From the NCBI GenBank assembly GCA_037783545.1, contig JBBELK010000571.1, positions 806,001 to 870,000 on the forward strand: a stretch of DNA of 64,000 nucleotides, written 5' to 3'. Within the stretch, counting starts at the first letter, position 1, and every line of letters begins with the position of its first letter. The translations under genes and the position numbers were made by a program. This document shows positions 1-12,600 of this stretch, piece after piece. The DNA is from Henricia sp. BOLD:AAB3569. Lineage: Eukaryota > Echinodermata > Asteroidea > Spinulosida > Echinasteridae. Below the pieces are notes generated by a model. That model ran no database searches and was not told where the DNA came from. It saw only the letters and a program-made list of their open reading frames with translations.

Positions 1-148
1 TGAAGGGCAAAAAATGTAATTTCTTTGTAAAACAAATGCAAAGTTTTGCCCCTTTGTCAGCAGTAGTATAATCTCTTGATTTATGTATAACATTAATTTT
101 TATTTGACAAAACATTTAATAATAAAAAATCTTCACAAAATGGCTGGC

Positions 149-384
149 TCATAATAAGATTAAATTTATGTGTAACGTCAATTTCAATGTTGATTGCTCT
201 GGCTTAAATGCAACATTAATGGCGAGGAAACAATTTTCTGCAAAAGGTTTGCACCCATTTGGAAGGCACTCAGTATTACTTAAGGCCAATTGTATCATTT
301 GAAAGATAAAACATTTTTGCAAATGGCTGATTAAAATGTTGGGACGTTGCAAATCCTGTATACGGGATTTAAAAAGAAATCTAC
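149..384. other. Intron 3' of the last visible DNAH2 exon
   Basis: AT-rich intron sequence. It contains a short stretch at about 280-330 (CCAATTGTATCATTTGAAAG) that resembles the end of the inverted-repeat family seen at 19266-19634. No coding sequence is supported. Confidence 0.5.
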
Positions 385-671
385 CTCTTTGAGTTTAGCC
401 TTAGCATCAGCAAGAATAGCCTGTTTCTCAGCCAGCATGGACGTGGCGTTGTTTAATCGTTGTTTCTTCGGTTCCACGACTCTGAAGATACGTCCGTAGA
501 CGTCCATAGCGCGCACCCACAGGCAGAGAGAGCGTGCCGCGGCCGACACGCGGCCGATGATGTCGGGCATGAAGTCTGGCTGTGAGCAGTACTGGCCGAT
601 GCGCTTCAGCACGCGGTCGGACATGTTGTCTTTGTCGAATTCGATTAGATCTTTGATGAAATTCTGGTTGC
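385..671 (-). CDS. DNAH2: DNAH2 exon 48 of visible set: distal MTBD and start of stalk coiled coil 2
   Basis: Encodes about residues 2687-2782 of the visible protein. [16 protein letters not shown] and [15 protein letters not shown] belong to the microtubule-binding tip; [12 protein letters not shown] followed by Lys/Ala/Glu-rich sequence starts the second stalk helix. The acceptor CACAG lies just above 671 and the donor GTAGAT just below 385. It joins exon 47 as QLG-NQNF. The C-terminal half of the motor continues outside the window. Confidence 0.95.
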
Positions 672-3600
672 CTGTGCATTGAAAGAAATGTTGTATTATT
701 ATTATTATTATTTAAAAAAAAACTATGAATTGTAGGATAGGGCGACAAATCGTGTGTAAAAAAGGTATATTAGGGCGACGTGCTCAATAGGGCGACATTT
801 TGGTGTCGCCCTAATATTTTTGAGTTTAAAAATCATTTGTTTAGGTCAAAAACCTTTTTTTTTTTAATCGAGAACCATTTTTATTAGGTCTAGAACCGAT
901 TCTCTTAGGTCTGGAAGCATCTCTGGAAGCTTTGGGTAAAAAAATAAGGTGTCATTTTGAGCGATTCTTGCCGAAATTTCGGTGGTCTCCGGGGAGAGTA
1001 TTCCCGAAATGTCGCCCTATTGCGGCATTCAGGGTTATTTAAACTATTATTATTATTTTTTTCTTCTGGTATTCATACCAGGGATTCCTCAATAGTGCTC
1101 ATTGCACTGTCACTCGTAAGCGTGAGGAAACCCATGAAGAATTATAATTAGAAATGGCCAGAGACACCGGGGAATCCCCTTGCTCTTCACGAAAGAATGC
1201 TCTGGGATCTTTAGAGTGCGTTACCATTACCTAACACACTGGACCAACGGCTTTACATCCCTTCCGAAGGATGGAGCAAGTGTGGTTGAGTGCCTTGCCC
1301 AAGGGCACAGGTACCGCAGCCGGATTCGAACCAGCAACCCCAAGTTTTCACCCATGATTGCGAGTTGATGGCCCTAACCACTCGGCCACGGTACCCCACT
1401 ATTAATATAAATCATTCACAATGATGAAACCAATTTGGCTGAGGAAAAAAAAAAGAACTCCTTAGTGTAACCTTGTAATTTCTTACCAAAATTTAAAGGG
1501 GCTGTGTCACAATCTACACATGCATAACAAAACTGAAAATTGTTTTGCCCTTAACGGATGTAATTAACAAAACTGTATACTCAATGCTTTCCCGAGACAC
1601 TATGAAAGACCTCCTGCAAACAAGGCAGGTGTCTTCTTAACCACTCAACCACCGAGATGGCTGGTTCGAATTATTTCGCAACGTGGATCGCAATTCAAGT
1701 GTTTGGTACTGCAAAATCGGAAAATAGCATTAAGTAAAGACAAATTCATGCTAATGCACTTTTTGACTTGCACTCATCAGAGCAAAATGCAAGAATGGCG
1801 TGGTAACGCTATCAACAATAGTATAAGGCTAAAGGCGGGAATGACGTGTTCAGAATGCTGAGCGCTAATTGGTCAGCTCGACAACAGCAGGGAGCATGCT
1901 ACTGTGCATGGTCAGTTAGATTACATGGAGCGTGTGAACAACGTTGAATTGTAGTTTACCCACCCAACTGCCTCTTTGCCTCGGCCCACGTGGGTTCAGC
2001 TCCCTTCAAGATCATGACAGCTTCCATCACCTTCTCGACCAACGCAGGAGGTCGTCCGTATGACTTGATCTCACCGATGTCTTTCTTGTTTAGTGATTCC
2101 AAAGCCTGGATGATTGGATTTAAAAAGAGAACTTGATCTACTCGGGACAATAAAGTGAAGTTTCAGCGTGCATGGTGAGTTATCACGACTACGTTTAGCT
2201 TGAGCAAAAAATCTTTACCTTTCGCTATTAATTTTTCCCGTAGGTGTAGAAGTGTTGCCATCAGTATTGACAAAATTACACTGAGTTGCACACCAGCATT
2301 CTGCCATGAAATTACCATGCGTGGTATCACCAGTCATCCATCCTAAACCATACCTTAACAGCTTCTTCCAATGCAGGCAATGCCTCAGCTAGATCTTGTT
2401 GTGCAGTGTCCGCCATGGCTTGGCATCGGACCTCCTCCTCCGCGATCTTCTCACTGCGAGCTTGCACGCTCTAAATGACAATGCGACAAACCAATCAAAT
2501 ACAATGATTAAAGGCTTATGTGCACAGCCACAATCATGGGTACACTGGGCACCAATTCAATCATCAGATTAAATTGAGCTGTAAACTTTGACACAATAAA
2601 CCTTTACCATTCTGTTGCTCAGCCGTTAGAGTACTGTCCCATCATGTCAGAGGCCTTGGGTTCGAATCCCAAAGAGGGCATATGATTTTTCTCTCAACCT
2701 GGTTGATGAAGTTTGTTGCTCTTTTGAGCATTCATGCAACACAGAAACTAATTCAGATTCTTAGGAGTATGCCACTGTGCCTCATAGCTCAGCTGGTAGA
2801 GCACTTGCCCAGTATTTGAGAGGTCTCGGGTTCGAATCCCAATGACATTTTTTCTCTCATCCCAGTTTGGTTGATTAAGTTTGTTACTTCACCGAGTTGC
2901 ATGCAACACCAAGAGTTGGGTTCTTTGAGAAAACCTGAGGGTGTATAACACTGTGCCTCACAGCCCACTTGGTAGAGCACCTGCCCTGAGTGTCAGAGGT
3001 CCCGGGTTTGAATCCTACCTTCTGTTGCTCGTCCGCTTCCCTCTTCTGCTGTACGATGATCACCAAATACTCCTCACACTGCTTCTGAAACTGAGCCACT
3101 TTGGTCTTGGCCTCCTCCAACTCCACCGACATGACTTCAACCTTGCTCCGCGTGTCGTCAATCTTGTAGAGTCCGTTCTTCAACTTGCTGGCTGCGTCGC
3201 CGAGCTCTTTACGTTTCTCATACAGCAGACTGGTGGACAATCACAATAAAAGTATGGATGAATAAAGCATGCATTTAAATATAAAGCATTATTCATGGTA
3301 ATGCAATCTAAAAATTGGGAATTTTGGAAGATTTGGGATTAAAGGTTAGAAATTTACGGGGGTAGCCCCGTGGCCATTAAGTAGGGGCCATAGCATTGTG
3401 GGGTACCGTGGCCGAGTGGTTGGGGCCATTGACCCGCAATCATGGGTGAAAACTTGGGGTTGCGGGTTCGGATCCGGCTGCGGTATCTGTGCCCTTGGGC
3501 AAGGCACTCGACCAAACTTGCTCCATCCTTCGGAAGGGATGAAAAGCCATTGGTCCAGTGTGTCAGGTAATGGTAACGCACTCTAAAGATCACAGAGCAT

Positions 3601-6600
3601 TTATTCGTGAAGAGCAAGGGGAATCCCCGGTGTCTCTGACCATTTCTAATTCTAATTCTTCATGGGTTTCCTCACGCTTGCGAGTGACAGTGCAATGAGC
3701 ACTATTTATTTATATACCACATCCAACAGCGGAGGGACCGCCAATTACAGTGTGGTTGAGTGCCTTGCTCAAGGGCACAGGTGCCACAACCTGTCACGGC
3801 CAGGAATCGAACCTACATTCTAGTTCTAGTACTAGCACAGGAACTTAAGTTCGACGCACTAGACCGCTCGGCCATAACACCTCACAAGTTTGTTAAGTAG
3901 GGGTCATAGCAGTGGACTTTACTTGGTAACATTTTGAACTTTTTGAAATTCCTGCTCTACCTCGTAGTAAGCACCACGTAGACCCTGTAACTGCTACTGG
4001 ATAGCCACGTCCCAACCCATATCACAGAAATGGTCCTACGTGGCCCTTATGGCTAGGCTTTACGTGATAACGTGACCCCGGCATTAGAAATACTCACACT
4101 TTATATCCCGTGACAAGCTCCAAGTAATTTGTGGGAGTGACGTAGTTGTGACGTTTAAGCTCAAACAACATCTTGCGAGAACTCTCAGCAACCGAGCGGT
4201 GCATTGTGCAGAAGATCTGGGCCATGTTGCTTTTCATCTTCATGACAAGATAGAAGTAAATGCCGTTATACTCTCCCAAAAAGAAACCCAATTTTTAAAA
4301 ATACCAATTCTTGAGCAGAACAGAAGTTTGTTGAATACAGTGAATTTGTGGATAACAAGGCACTGATCGACCAATCACTTTGGAATCGCTTTCATCCAGG
4401 TCCAAGTTTGGTAAAGTCTACTTAATTACCTCCTCATTGCCACCCAAATCAATTGTCTCAAGATATTTCTCAGCAACTTCTACCAGGGCGTCCTTTGGCC
4501 ATTCAGTAAACCAGTCAATTGTTGTACAGTTGACAAAGGCTGGGTACATCCGAATACGGTTCCTGTTTAATAAAAAGAACATGAAAACACCCAATTAGCA
4601 CTGCTGATGGTCATGACAGTAAACGTCTGTTGTTTTTTATTTGTTTGTTTTTTTGGAAAGAACCGACTAGTTCATCATGGCCTCAGACCTTGTCTACAAA
4701 ACATACGAGACAGGCTGAACAATTTCTCTAAGTGTTTCCTCACATAATCTTCAAATTTTCTCACTCCTACATATGAGTTTTTCCATCAAATCTGCACTCA
4801 CCGATGCTTGATGAGTCATTTTAATGAAAACAAAATTATTATCAACTTCTCAACTCTTACTATTTTTATACAAAGTAAATTTGAAAACAAGAAAATTACA
4901 CCGAACTTGGCAAGAGACCACAACAGACCTCTTGTTTCTTGGCATTAAAATATTGATCCCGTATGCATGTGGATATATGTATGAAGGTTTTAGTGTACAG
5001 CCTTGGAAATAACTAATTCACCTCCACCTTGAACTATTCGTAAAAATCACTCCTTTTCATCAACAACCAGGCTTATGTTTAGGATGTTCTCAGACAATAG
5101 TCATCAGCTCAGGAGGCTTACATGGCATCAAATATGTAAGACATGCCTTAACAAATTTTCATGTGCTTATTTTTGTTGTCAGTTTGTCGGTGGTCCAATA
5201 ATTTTTTCCAAGGCTGTATTTATGCTACAATTCAAATAGCACGATAAAGAATCTTGCGGATGCAAAAATATGACTCCCATTTTGGTACGGAATCAAAACA
5301 ACTTGTTATTTGTTCCGCAGTGTTATTCATCATCCTGTTTAATCTCAAATGCATAGTTCCGACCTGTCAATCAAGCCGAACCCACCGACCAATCACAACA
5401 GAGCTAGCAGACAGCGCCCACATAGGTCAAAGTGCATTGCCTCACAAACAACATCACACGATTTTCTGCCGATACAGTTTGTATATGCAGTGTTGTATGC
5501 GGTGATCCGGGTGAATTTTTGGTTTCAAGGCCGGGCGATTCTCTGTTCAAACGTAAGAAAGTACGTATTTCATGATATGACATCCCTGTATCACTGGCCT
5601 TTTACTAAGTGTGTTCTAAGATAACTGTCGACCCTGAAACATGAATACATTTGAGTTTTCTCCAATGAATCTGTGCTTTCCGTTGAAAGTACCATTGGTT
5701 TATGCAGTGTGTGTGTGGACAAATTTGATGATAGCGTGTGAGGCATAGCAACAATATCCAAGGGGGCGGGGTTAATGGGCAATCTCGGAACTATGCATTT
5801 TAATTTTTGTTCGTCTTTGTAATGGATATTTTTTTTAAATGATTGTCAAGTTAGTTCGAAATCATTTTCCAGAAAAATCTGAACACGCTTCTTAAGGGAA
5901 ACAAAAATCAGGAATGTATTTGTCATGTGCCTGGCAGAAGGTCATATAAGCGCTCTAGTGCCAAAACTTAGTTACGTTCTTCTGCCGGGGTGTAAAATGT
6001 CTTTGTATATGTTTCAAGGCCAAGTTGCCACTAGCAACTTTAATAACTGGACACAATTGCGGAGTTGCAACCCTTGAGATTTCATTATGACTTGTCAATA
6101 AATTTTGAATGATGATGAAAATGGCTCTGATTAACAATGGAAGAATAGGGCGGATGAAATATGGTTGGGACAGAAGTGAAAATTGCTTGCTGGGAATGAA
6201 GGAATGAAATAAACCCAGCACAAAACTCTTGCATCATTGAGAAAAAATACAAGAAAAAAAATGTTTCATGCATTTTGTTTTGTACTGTCTCTACCCCCAT
6301 TTCTCTCTCTCTCTCTCAATTATAGCCTTTTGTTTTGTACTGTCTCTACCCCCATTTCTCTCTCTCTCTCTCAATTATAGCCTTATAATTTTTTGCTTTT
6401 TAGATTATGCACAAAAAAGTCGATAAATTGATAACTTGTTTTTCAATTTCGTCGCGACAAAAATATTTTCAAATGCTGGTTAATTACAAATGTTGCAGGC
6501 AAATACTAAATATCACTTGAGAGACAATGTTCACTTTATGTGACAGAGGTTCCGCGCTCACACCCTCCCCCCAACCTCCCCCACCCCACGTTCCATTGTT

Positions 6601-9600
6601 CCCACATTAAACAAGAATTATATTTAGGTTTCAATGGCGCTGGTGTGTTAAGGAAAGGCAAGTGTGTGTGTTGAGGCATAGGGGCATAGCCCATATAAAA
6701 GTGACTGGATTTCCTTGAGGCCATCAATTTCAATCTTCACATTTCAATGCGGAACAACGCCTTTTAACATCACTGACCAACAACACTTCAAGAACTGTCT
6801 GTACTGTGTTATATTGAGAGTGGCAGAACAGTGAAGCTTCCAAGGAAGTCCACCAGATAAAGAGATTTGTGTTTCATAACAGAATCAGTGGCAGTCAGTC
6901 AAAGTCAGATTTGTTAGAAGTGTGCTTTCCTCCAAGAGCTCAGAGGTTGTCCTGCGGTAAGCTCCACTTATTTTGTTTATGAAATATTAACATTTTGCAA
7001 CACTGCATATAGGTTTTGATCGAATGTACCATGGGTTAAGGTAATGGGAGTGCCCATCTCTCTTTCATTAGCGAGGGGGCCAGACTCCTCTGTTGAGTTT
7101 GCTGTGGGGGTTCGCCACTCCTCCCACACAGCGAGTCTGTTTACCTTCCCAGCATGATGCTGGTACCCATTTATACACCTGGGTGGAGAGAGGCAATTCA
7201 TTGGAAAGGTGGTGTTAACCAACACACTGAAAATCACACAATCACAAAAACACTCTCTGCCCAAGTTGATCCTGTGGTTTTCAGTGCATTGTTTCACTCC
7301 AAATTCCTTCCACACCGCTTTTTCTCAAAGCAACATGAATCAAATTTACACACTAAAAGGCGCAGTGTGAATCCAGCCTAAGATATGAAACTATAGGCCT
7401 AAGTTGTGTATGTCGGACAAACTCACTGACTTGTGGGTATTTCCATAAAAACAGGAGCCAAAGTGTGACATTTTGATGCATTTGTAAAAATGGCCTTTTC
7501 AAGTTAACAACATTTTTTAAAGAAATTTATGTGCAATTTCTAAATACTGGGAATATTTAAAATAATTTTCAAACGGTTAGACATGTCTTGGTATAATAAT
7601 CTTGAAAATATTCAAGAAAAATTGTTCACGACGTAAGGGGGACTCTGTACTCCAAGGCATTTTTCAACTCTTGCGATTACACCTCAAGGCTTTTTGACCA
7701 GTTTCTTTCTGGAAAAGGTAGTTGCTGATTTTACCCAGCTGTAGAACCTGGACTTTATCGATTTTAATTACATTATGAGTGAATTTTGTTCCATTTTGAG
7801 CGAATTTTGTTCCATTTTGAGCGAAAGTTACAAAATGTCACACTTGCATTTAGAAGATCGCACTAGTTTATTGAATCGTTCTCGTTACGTTTTGGGTAGT
7901 ATCAACCAGGGTTGTAATGACCTGGACTCGAGACTCGGGTCCTGATTTTTACTGACTTGACTTGACTGCGACTCAAACCTCAAATGACTTGATTTGACTC
8001 GAGCCTCGAGCCCTAAATGCCTCGACTTGACTTGGATTTGTACATTTTTTGACCCAAGTCTGCCGAAAATGAAATTGAACTTTTATGCATTTCTTTGTCA
8101 TTTTGAGGACCGAACTGTATTTCAGCACTGAGCTTTCTTATAACATGGAGCATTCTTGGCCATAGCAACTTGAACAAAAACACGAATGCAAGTTTCAGCA
8201 TTTCGACTCATTTTAAAATTAGCTTGAAAAAAATTATTGTTGTGACTACTTGACTTGAACCGACTTGACCAACATGCCTGACTTGACTTGACTTGACTTG
8301 GGAATAGAAGGCCATTTGACTTGACTTGGGACTCGAAGGCAGTTTGACTTGACTTGACTTGTTGATACAACCCTGGTATCAACAAATAAAGGTGTGTTCG
8401 ATTCATGAGGTCATGTGCTGAAGGTAATCGTTCTCTGAAGTCTGGTAATTATAGAAAATCAACTCCAGAAGTGTCATGACGTAAGGACACTGTGTCCTGT
8501 TTTCATGGAATGACCCTTATAGTCCAGTCAATCTAAGCAGTGGCTCAACCCACCACTAATTGCAACATAATTTTAGTCTCCCGAATACCATACTAAAAGT
8601 TTACCAAAATATATTTGGTGGAAGGGTGTCAAATTTGCATAATATGCAAATTACCTGCCGCCATAAGGAAAAATAATATTTTTAATTTTAACTATATATG
8701 TACACTTTGTAGGTACCCAATCAAGTCACATGAAGTGTCTAAACCTATGTTTGCATGGTCACAGTACACAAATATGCAAATTATGCAAATTAGCAGCCTC
8801 ATTAGGAAAACAATATTTTACACTGTATTTTCATATGCAAATATCTACTCAAAATGATTTACATGTATTTGTGCAATGTACCCATGTTTTCATGGCCAGA
8901 GAACATAAACACGTTTCTCAAATCATATTGTTATAATAGATGTGCAAATTAGGTACCGAAAAAAAGTGTTTTTCACCAAAAAATCTCTAAACCCAACAAC
9001 CGCGTGTTGTCAACAGACCATCCACCATCGCCCCTTCTCCACCTTTAATAATATGTAAATATTCGAGTGTGGTGTTTTAATTCAATTTGATTGCTAATGT
9101 ATGGCAGTAATTTGCATAGAAGAGACGGACATTGCCTAAATTATACATAAAGTCTTTGTGAAACGTTCATGCAGTGGAAAGGCAGACTGTTGTTGCTAAA
9201 TGCCTAATTTAAGTAACAAAAAGTGCTATTCTATTATACCGAGCACGATGTGGCAAGGGACTCCCCCCCCCCCCCCCCCCTATACCTCAACATTCTTCCC
9301 TTTTGTTAACGCACCAACACCCACCCCCACCTCTTTTGTGGCAAGTAATATGTCAAGGACTTTGTGTCAAGTGTCCCATATACTTTGTGCCAAGTGTGCA
9401 AAGGACTTTGCGGCAAGTGTGCCAGGTACTTTGCAGCAAGTGTGCCAGGTACTTTGCGGCAAGTGTGTCAAGTACTTTGCGGCAAGTGTGCAAAGGACTT
9501 TGCGGCAAGTGTGCCAGGTACTTTGCGGCAAGTGTGTCAAGTACTTTGCGGCAAGTGCGCCAAGTACTTTGCGGCAAGTGCGCCCTCTCCCTTTGTGGCA

Positions 9601-12600
9601 AGTATGCCAACGACACTGCGTGCATAAGTGCCCGTTTAACCCTTTGCGGATATGTTTTCTCTTGCCGAAAATTAGTCCAACAACCAACACATGGTATTTA
9701 GGCAAGCTTCACTGTGCAAGGCCGAGGCTAGAACTGTCGGTTGGCTTCGAGTGGTTGACTGGAGTAAATTTCTATTTAATAGACTTATAAAATGACCTCT
9801 TGTATTACTTCTTTTTTTTCTATGAGCAATTTGTATGTCCTTTATGTTCATATTTAAATATTTGTTATTCAGATTAATGTTATACCTTATTTGTATTTTT
9901 AAAAATATAATTTGACCCTAAATTTAGCCACAAAATGAACTAAATAAATTTGGAATCCGCCGTATACGACTCACTCCATGAACATTGGGTTTTTTCATTC
10001 AATTTTTCTTTCCATTTTTTTTGTTAAAGTGGCGGCAGTTAATTTGCATATTTGTCAGCTAATTTACATAATTTGCATAATTTAACACTTAGTTGAGAAA
10101 GATGTTTATCATGTTCTCTGGCCATAAAAACGTAATTTACACATGTGCATCGCTTTGATCAGATACGTACAAAGTTGTGTTGTAAAACAGTTTTCCTAAT
10201 GGTGGCCGCTAATTTGCATAATTTGCATATTTGTGTTCACACTATTAATTCAGAAACATGTTTATCGTTTACTGTGACCATGCAAACTTTATGTGCTCTG
10301 ATTGTGCACCTAAAAGTATAATTTTTCTCAATGGCGGCAGGTAATTTGCATATTAGGCAAATTTGACACCTTTCCACCAAATATATTTTGGTAAACTTTT
10401 AGTATGGTGTTCAGGAGACTTTACTAAATTTCATACCAGTTAAAACAATTCTGTTGCACCCCCCCCCCCCCCCCCCCCCACCCCCCACCTCCTCCTTTAT
10501 TCATTTTAACCATTTGACGTTTGTGTTATCTCGGGGAGGGGCGGGTGGGGGTGGGGGGTGGGGGGGTTGTGGGAGAAACAATTGATAGGTGCATAACTTC
10601 TATAGCCATCTTTCATTCATACTATTTTCCAGGAAACACCAAGAGCAGTTTTTGGCATGGAAGTAACGTCAAATTCAACTTCGGAGTCTGTGTTGACAGG
10701 TGTGGATGCGCTCTTTAAAACCTTACCCCTGCTGATACAAATCACATTTGGTATCATAGCAGGAGTCGTTGTTCTCGTCACCATTCTGGGTAACTCATCA
10801 GTTCTCTATGCCTTTGTCCAGACGCGCCGTCTCCGCACCTACTCTAACTTCTATGTGATCGGTTTGGCCGCAGCAGACCTTTTCATTGGTTTTGTACTAA
10901 CGCCATTTCACGGAGCCTACTGGGCACTGGGCTACTGGCCATTTGGCGAACCTCTGTGTTTTGCTGTTTTTATATTTATACATGCTACTGCCTTTCATAC
11001 TACCTATTTAATGACGTTGGTGATCGCCATCGATCGCTACTTTTCGGTTGCTTACCCAATCAAACATCTCAAGTATCGCGACAAATCGGTGGTTTTGTCT
11101 GTAATAGCACTGACTTACATCATTCCAATTATTGTTTGGGGTCCGTTTTATGGATACTGGAAGTTTGGTTATGATGGCCCCTTTGTCGTTCCTCCGGGGC
11201 TATGTTATTCTCAGTACGTGAGCAATATTTATGTGACTGTGGCCCTCATATTAGCTCATAATTGGATTCCCATTATGATAATGGTGATGCTGTACGTCAA
11301 ACTTTACCGCGTAGCGCGTGTATTGGTTTATACCAAGTCAAAAGAAAGATCGGATGTGGACCTGGGAATCAAGACGATCACGTCTATAGCACGTGACGTC
11401 ACATCTGACGCCAACAGGCTCGGTCAATCAACTAGCGGCATCAATCCAGTCTTTGAGCTTGAAGACGAAGACGAAATTCACGGCAACAACGGCCCTTCCC
11501 GTCAACACACTAACTCTTCACAGATACCCACAGCAGAGTCAGGCGCCAAACTTGATAAGCGGACAAGTCAGGCTGACATTGCATTAAGCAGCGGGCAGGT
11601 ATCCTCCAGGAACAAGACTAAAGGGAACAAAGCTCTTCGCACCCTGACACCTATCTTTATATCAATGATGGTGTCAGGCCTACCATGGGGAGTCATTGTC
11701 ATTATTTTTTTCATCTGTCCAACATGTCTGCCAGACCTTTTAAATAGTGTAAGAAGGAGTTTAAGGTAAAACACTTAAGGCCTTTTCACACTATGAACCT
11801 CCGACTCGCGTCGAAATCTACGCGGTTCAAATCGGGTCAAATTTCAACACGGGTCAAATCGGCCATGTTTTCACACTACTAAACTCAACACCGGCATTTT
11901 TTCTACAAATGTAAGGTTTCGACCCGTGTATCATGCGATTGTTTCACACTACACACATGGCTGGCAGTCAACAGGGGTCAAATCAAAGCCTCGCTTATTT
12001 GTAAAAACATCTTGCTATTTCAAGTTGTTCCATCGAGCTGATTTTGGATAGAATTGTCAGCCCAAATGGCCAACATAGCAGCTAACTCTTCTTCACTAAA
12101 TACTCAGCCTCTTGTCTGATTTAGGGCCCAATTTATCGGACATATATTGGAGAACAAAGTTGTAATACGTTTAGCACGGTAAAAAATATGTACACGAACT
12201 GCACTGAATAACGCGCAAAAAAGCGGAGCCCAAGCTTGTAGAGTGATTTGTTTGTTCGTTGCAAAACAGCATTTACCAGTTTACTACAGTGCTCCCAAAA
12301 ACGGGTCCAAACTTAACCCAGAGGCGTTCAGACTGTGGTTTTGAACACGTGTAGAACTTTTCTACACGGGTCAAGAGCTCTCTCAACCCACCAAGGGTAG
12401 GTTAGTTTTAACACGGGTGGAGCGCTCTACACGGGTCAGTGCCGTGTTGAAATGTTGTAGTGTGAAAAGTCAACATGTGTCGGACCCGTGAACAACCCAG
12501 AGATTTGTCATAGTGTGAAAAGGTCTTTAGGAGTTAGTCACAACAAACCTACAGCAAGTTTGATTCGGGGCTAGAATTGCCCACTGGCAACACACATGCG

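Noticed and set aside
9200-9790. 196-residue plus-strand open frame and overlapping frames on both strands
   Set aside because: Produced by the 23-bp minisatellite; repetitive Cys/Gly/Lys pattern in several frames at once and no start context or splice support.
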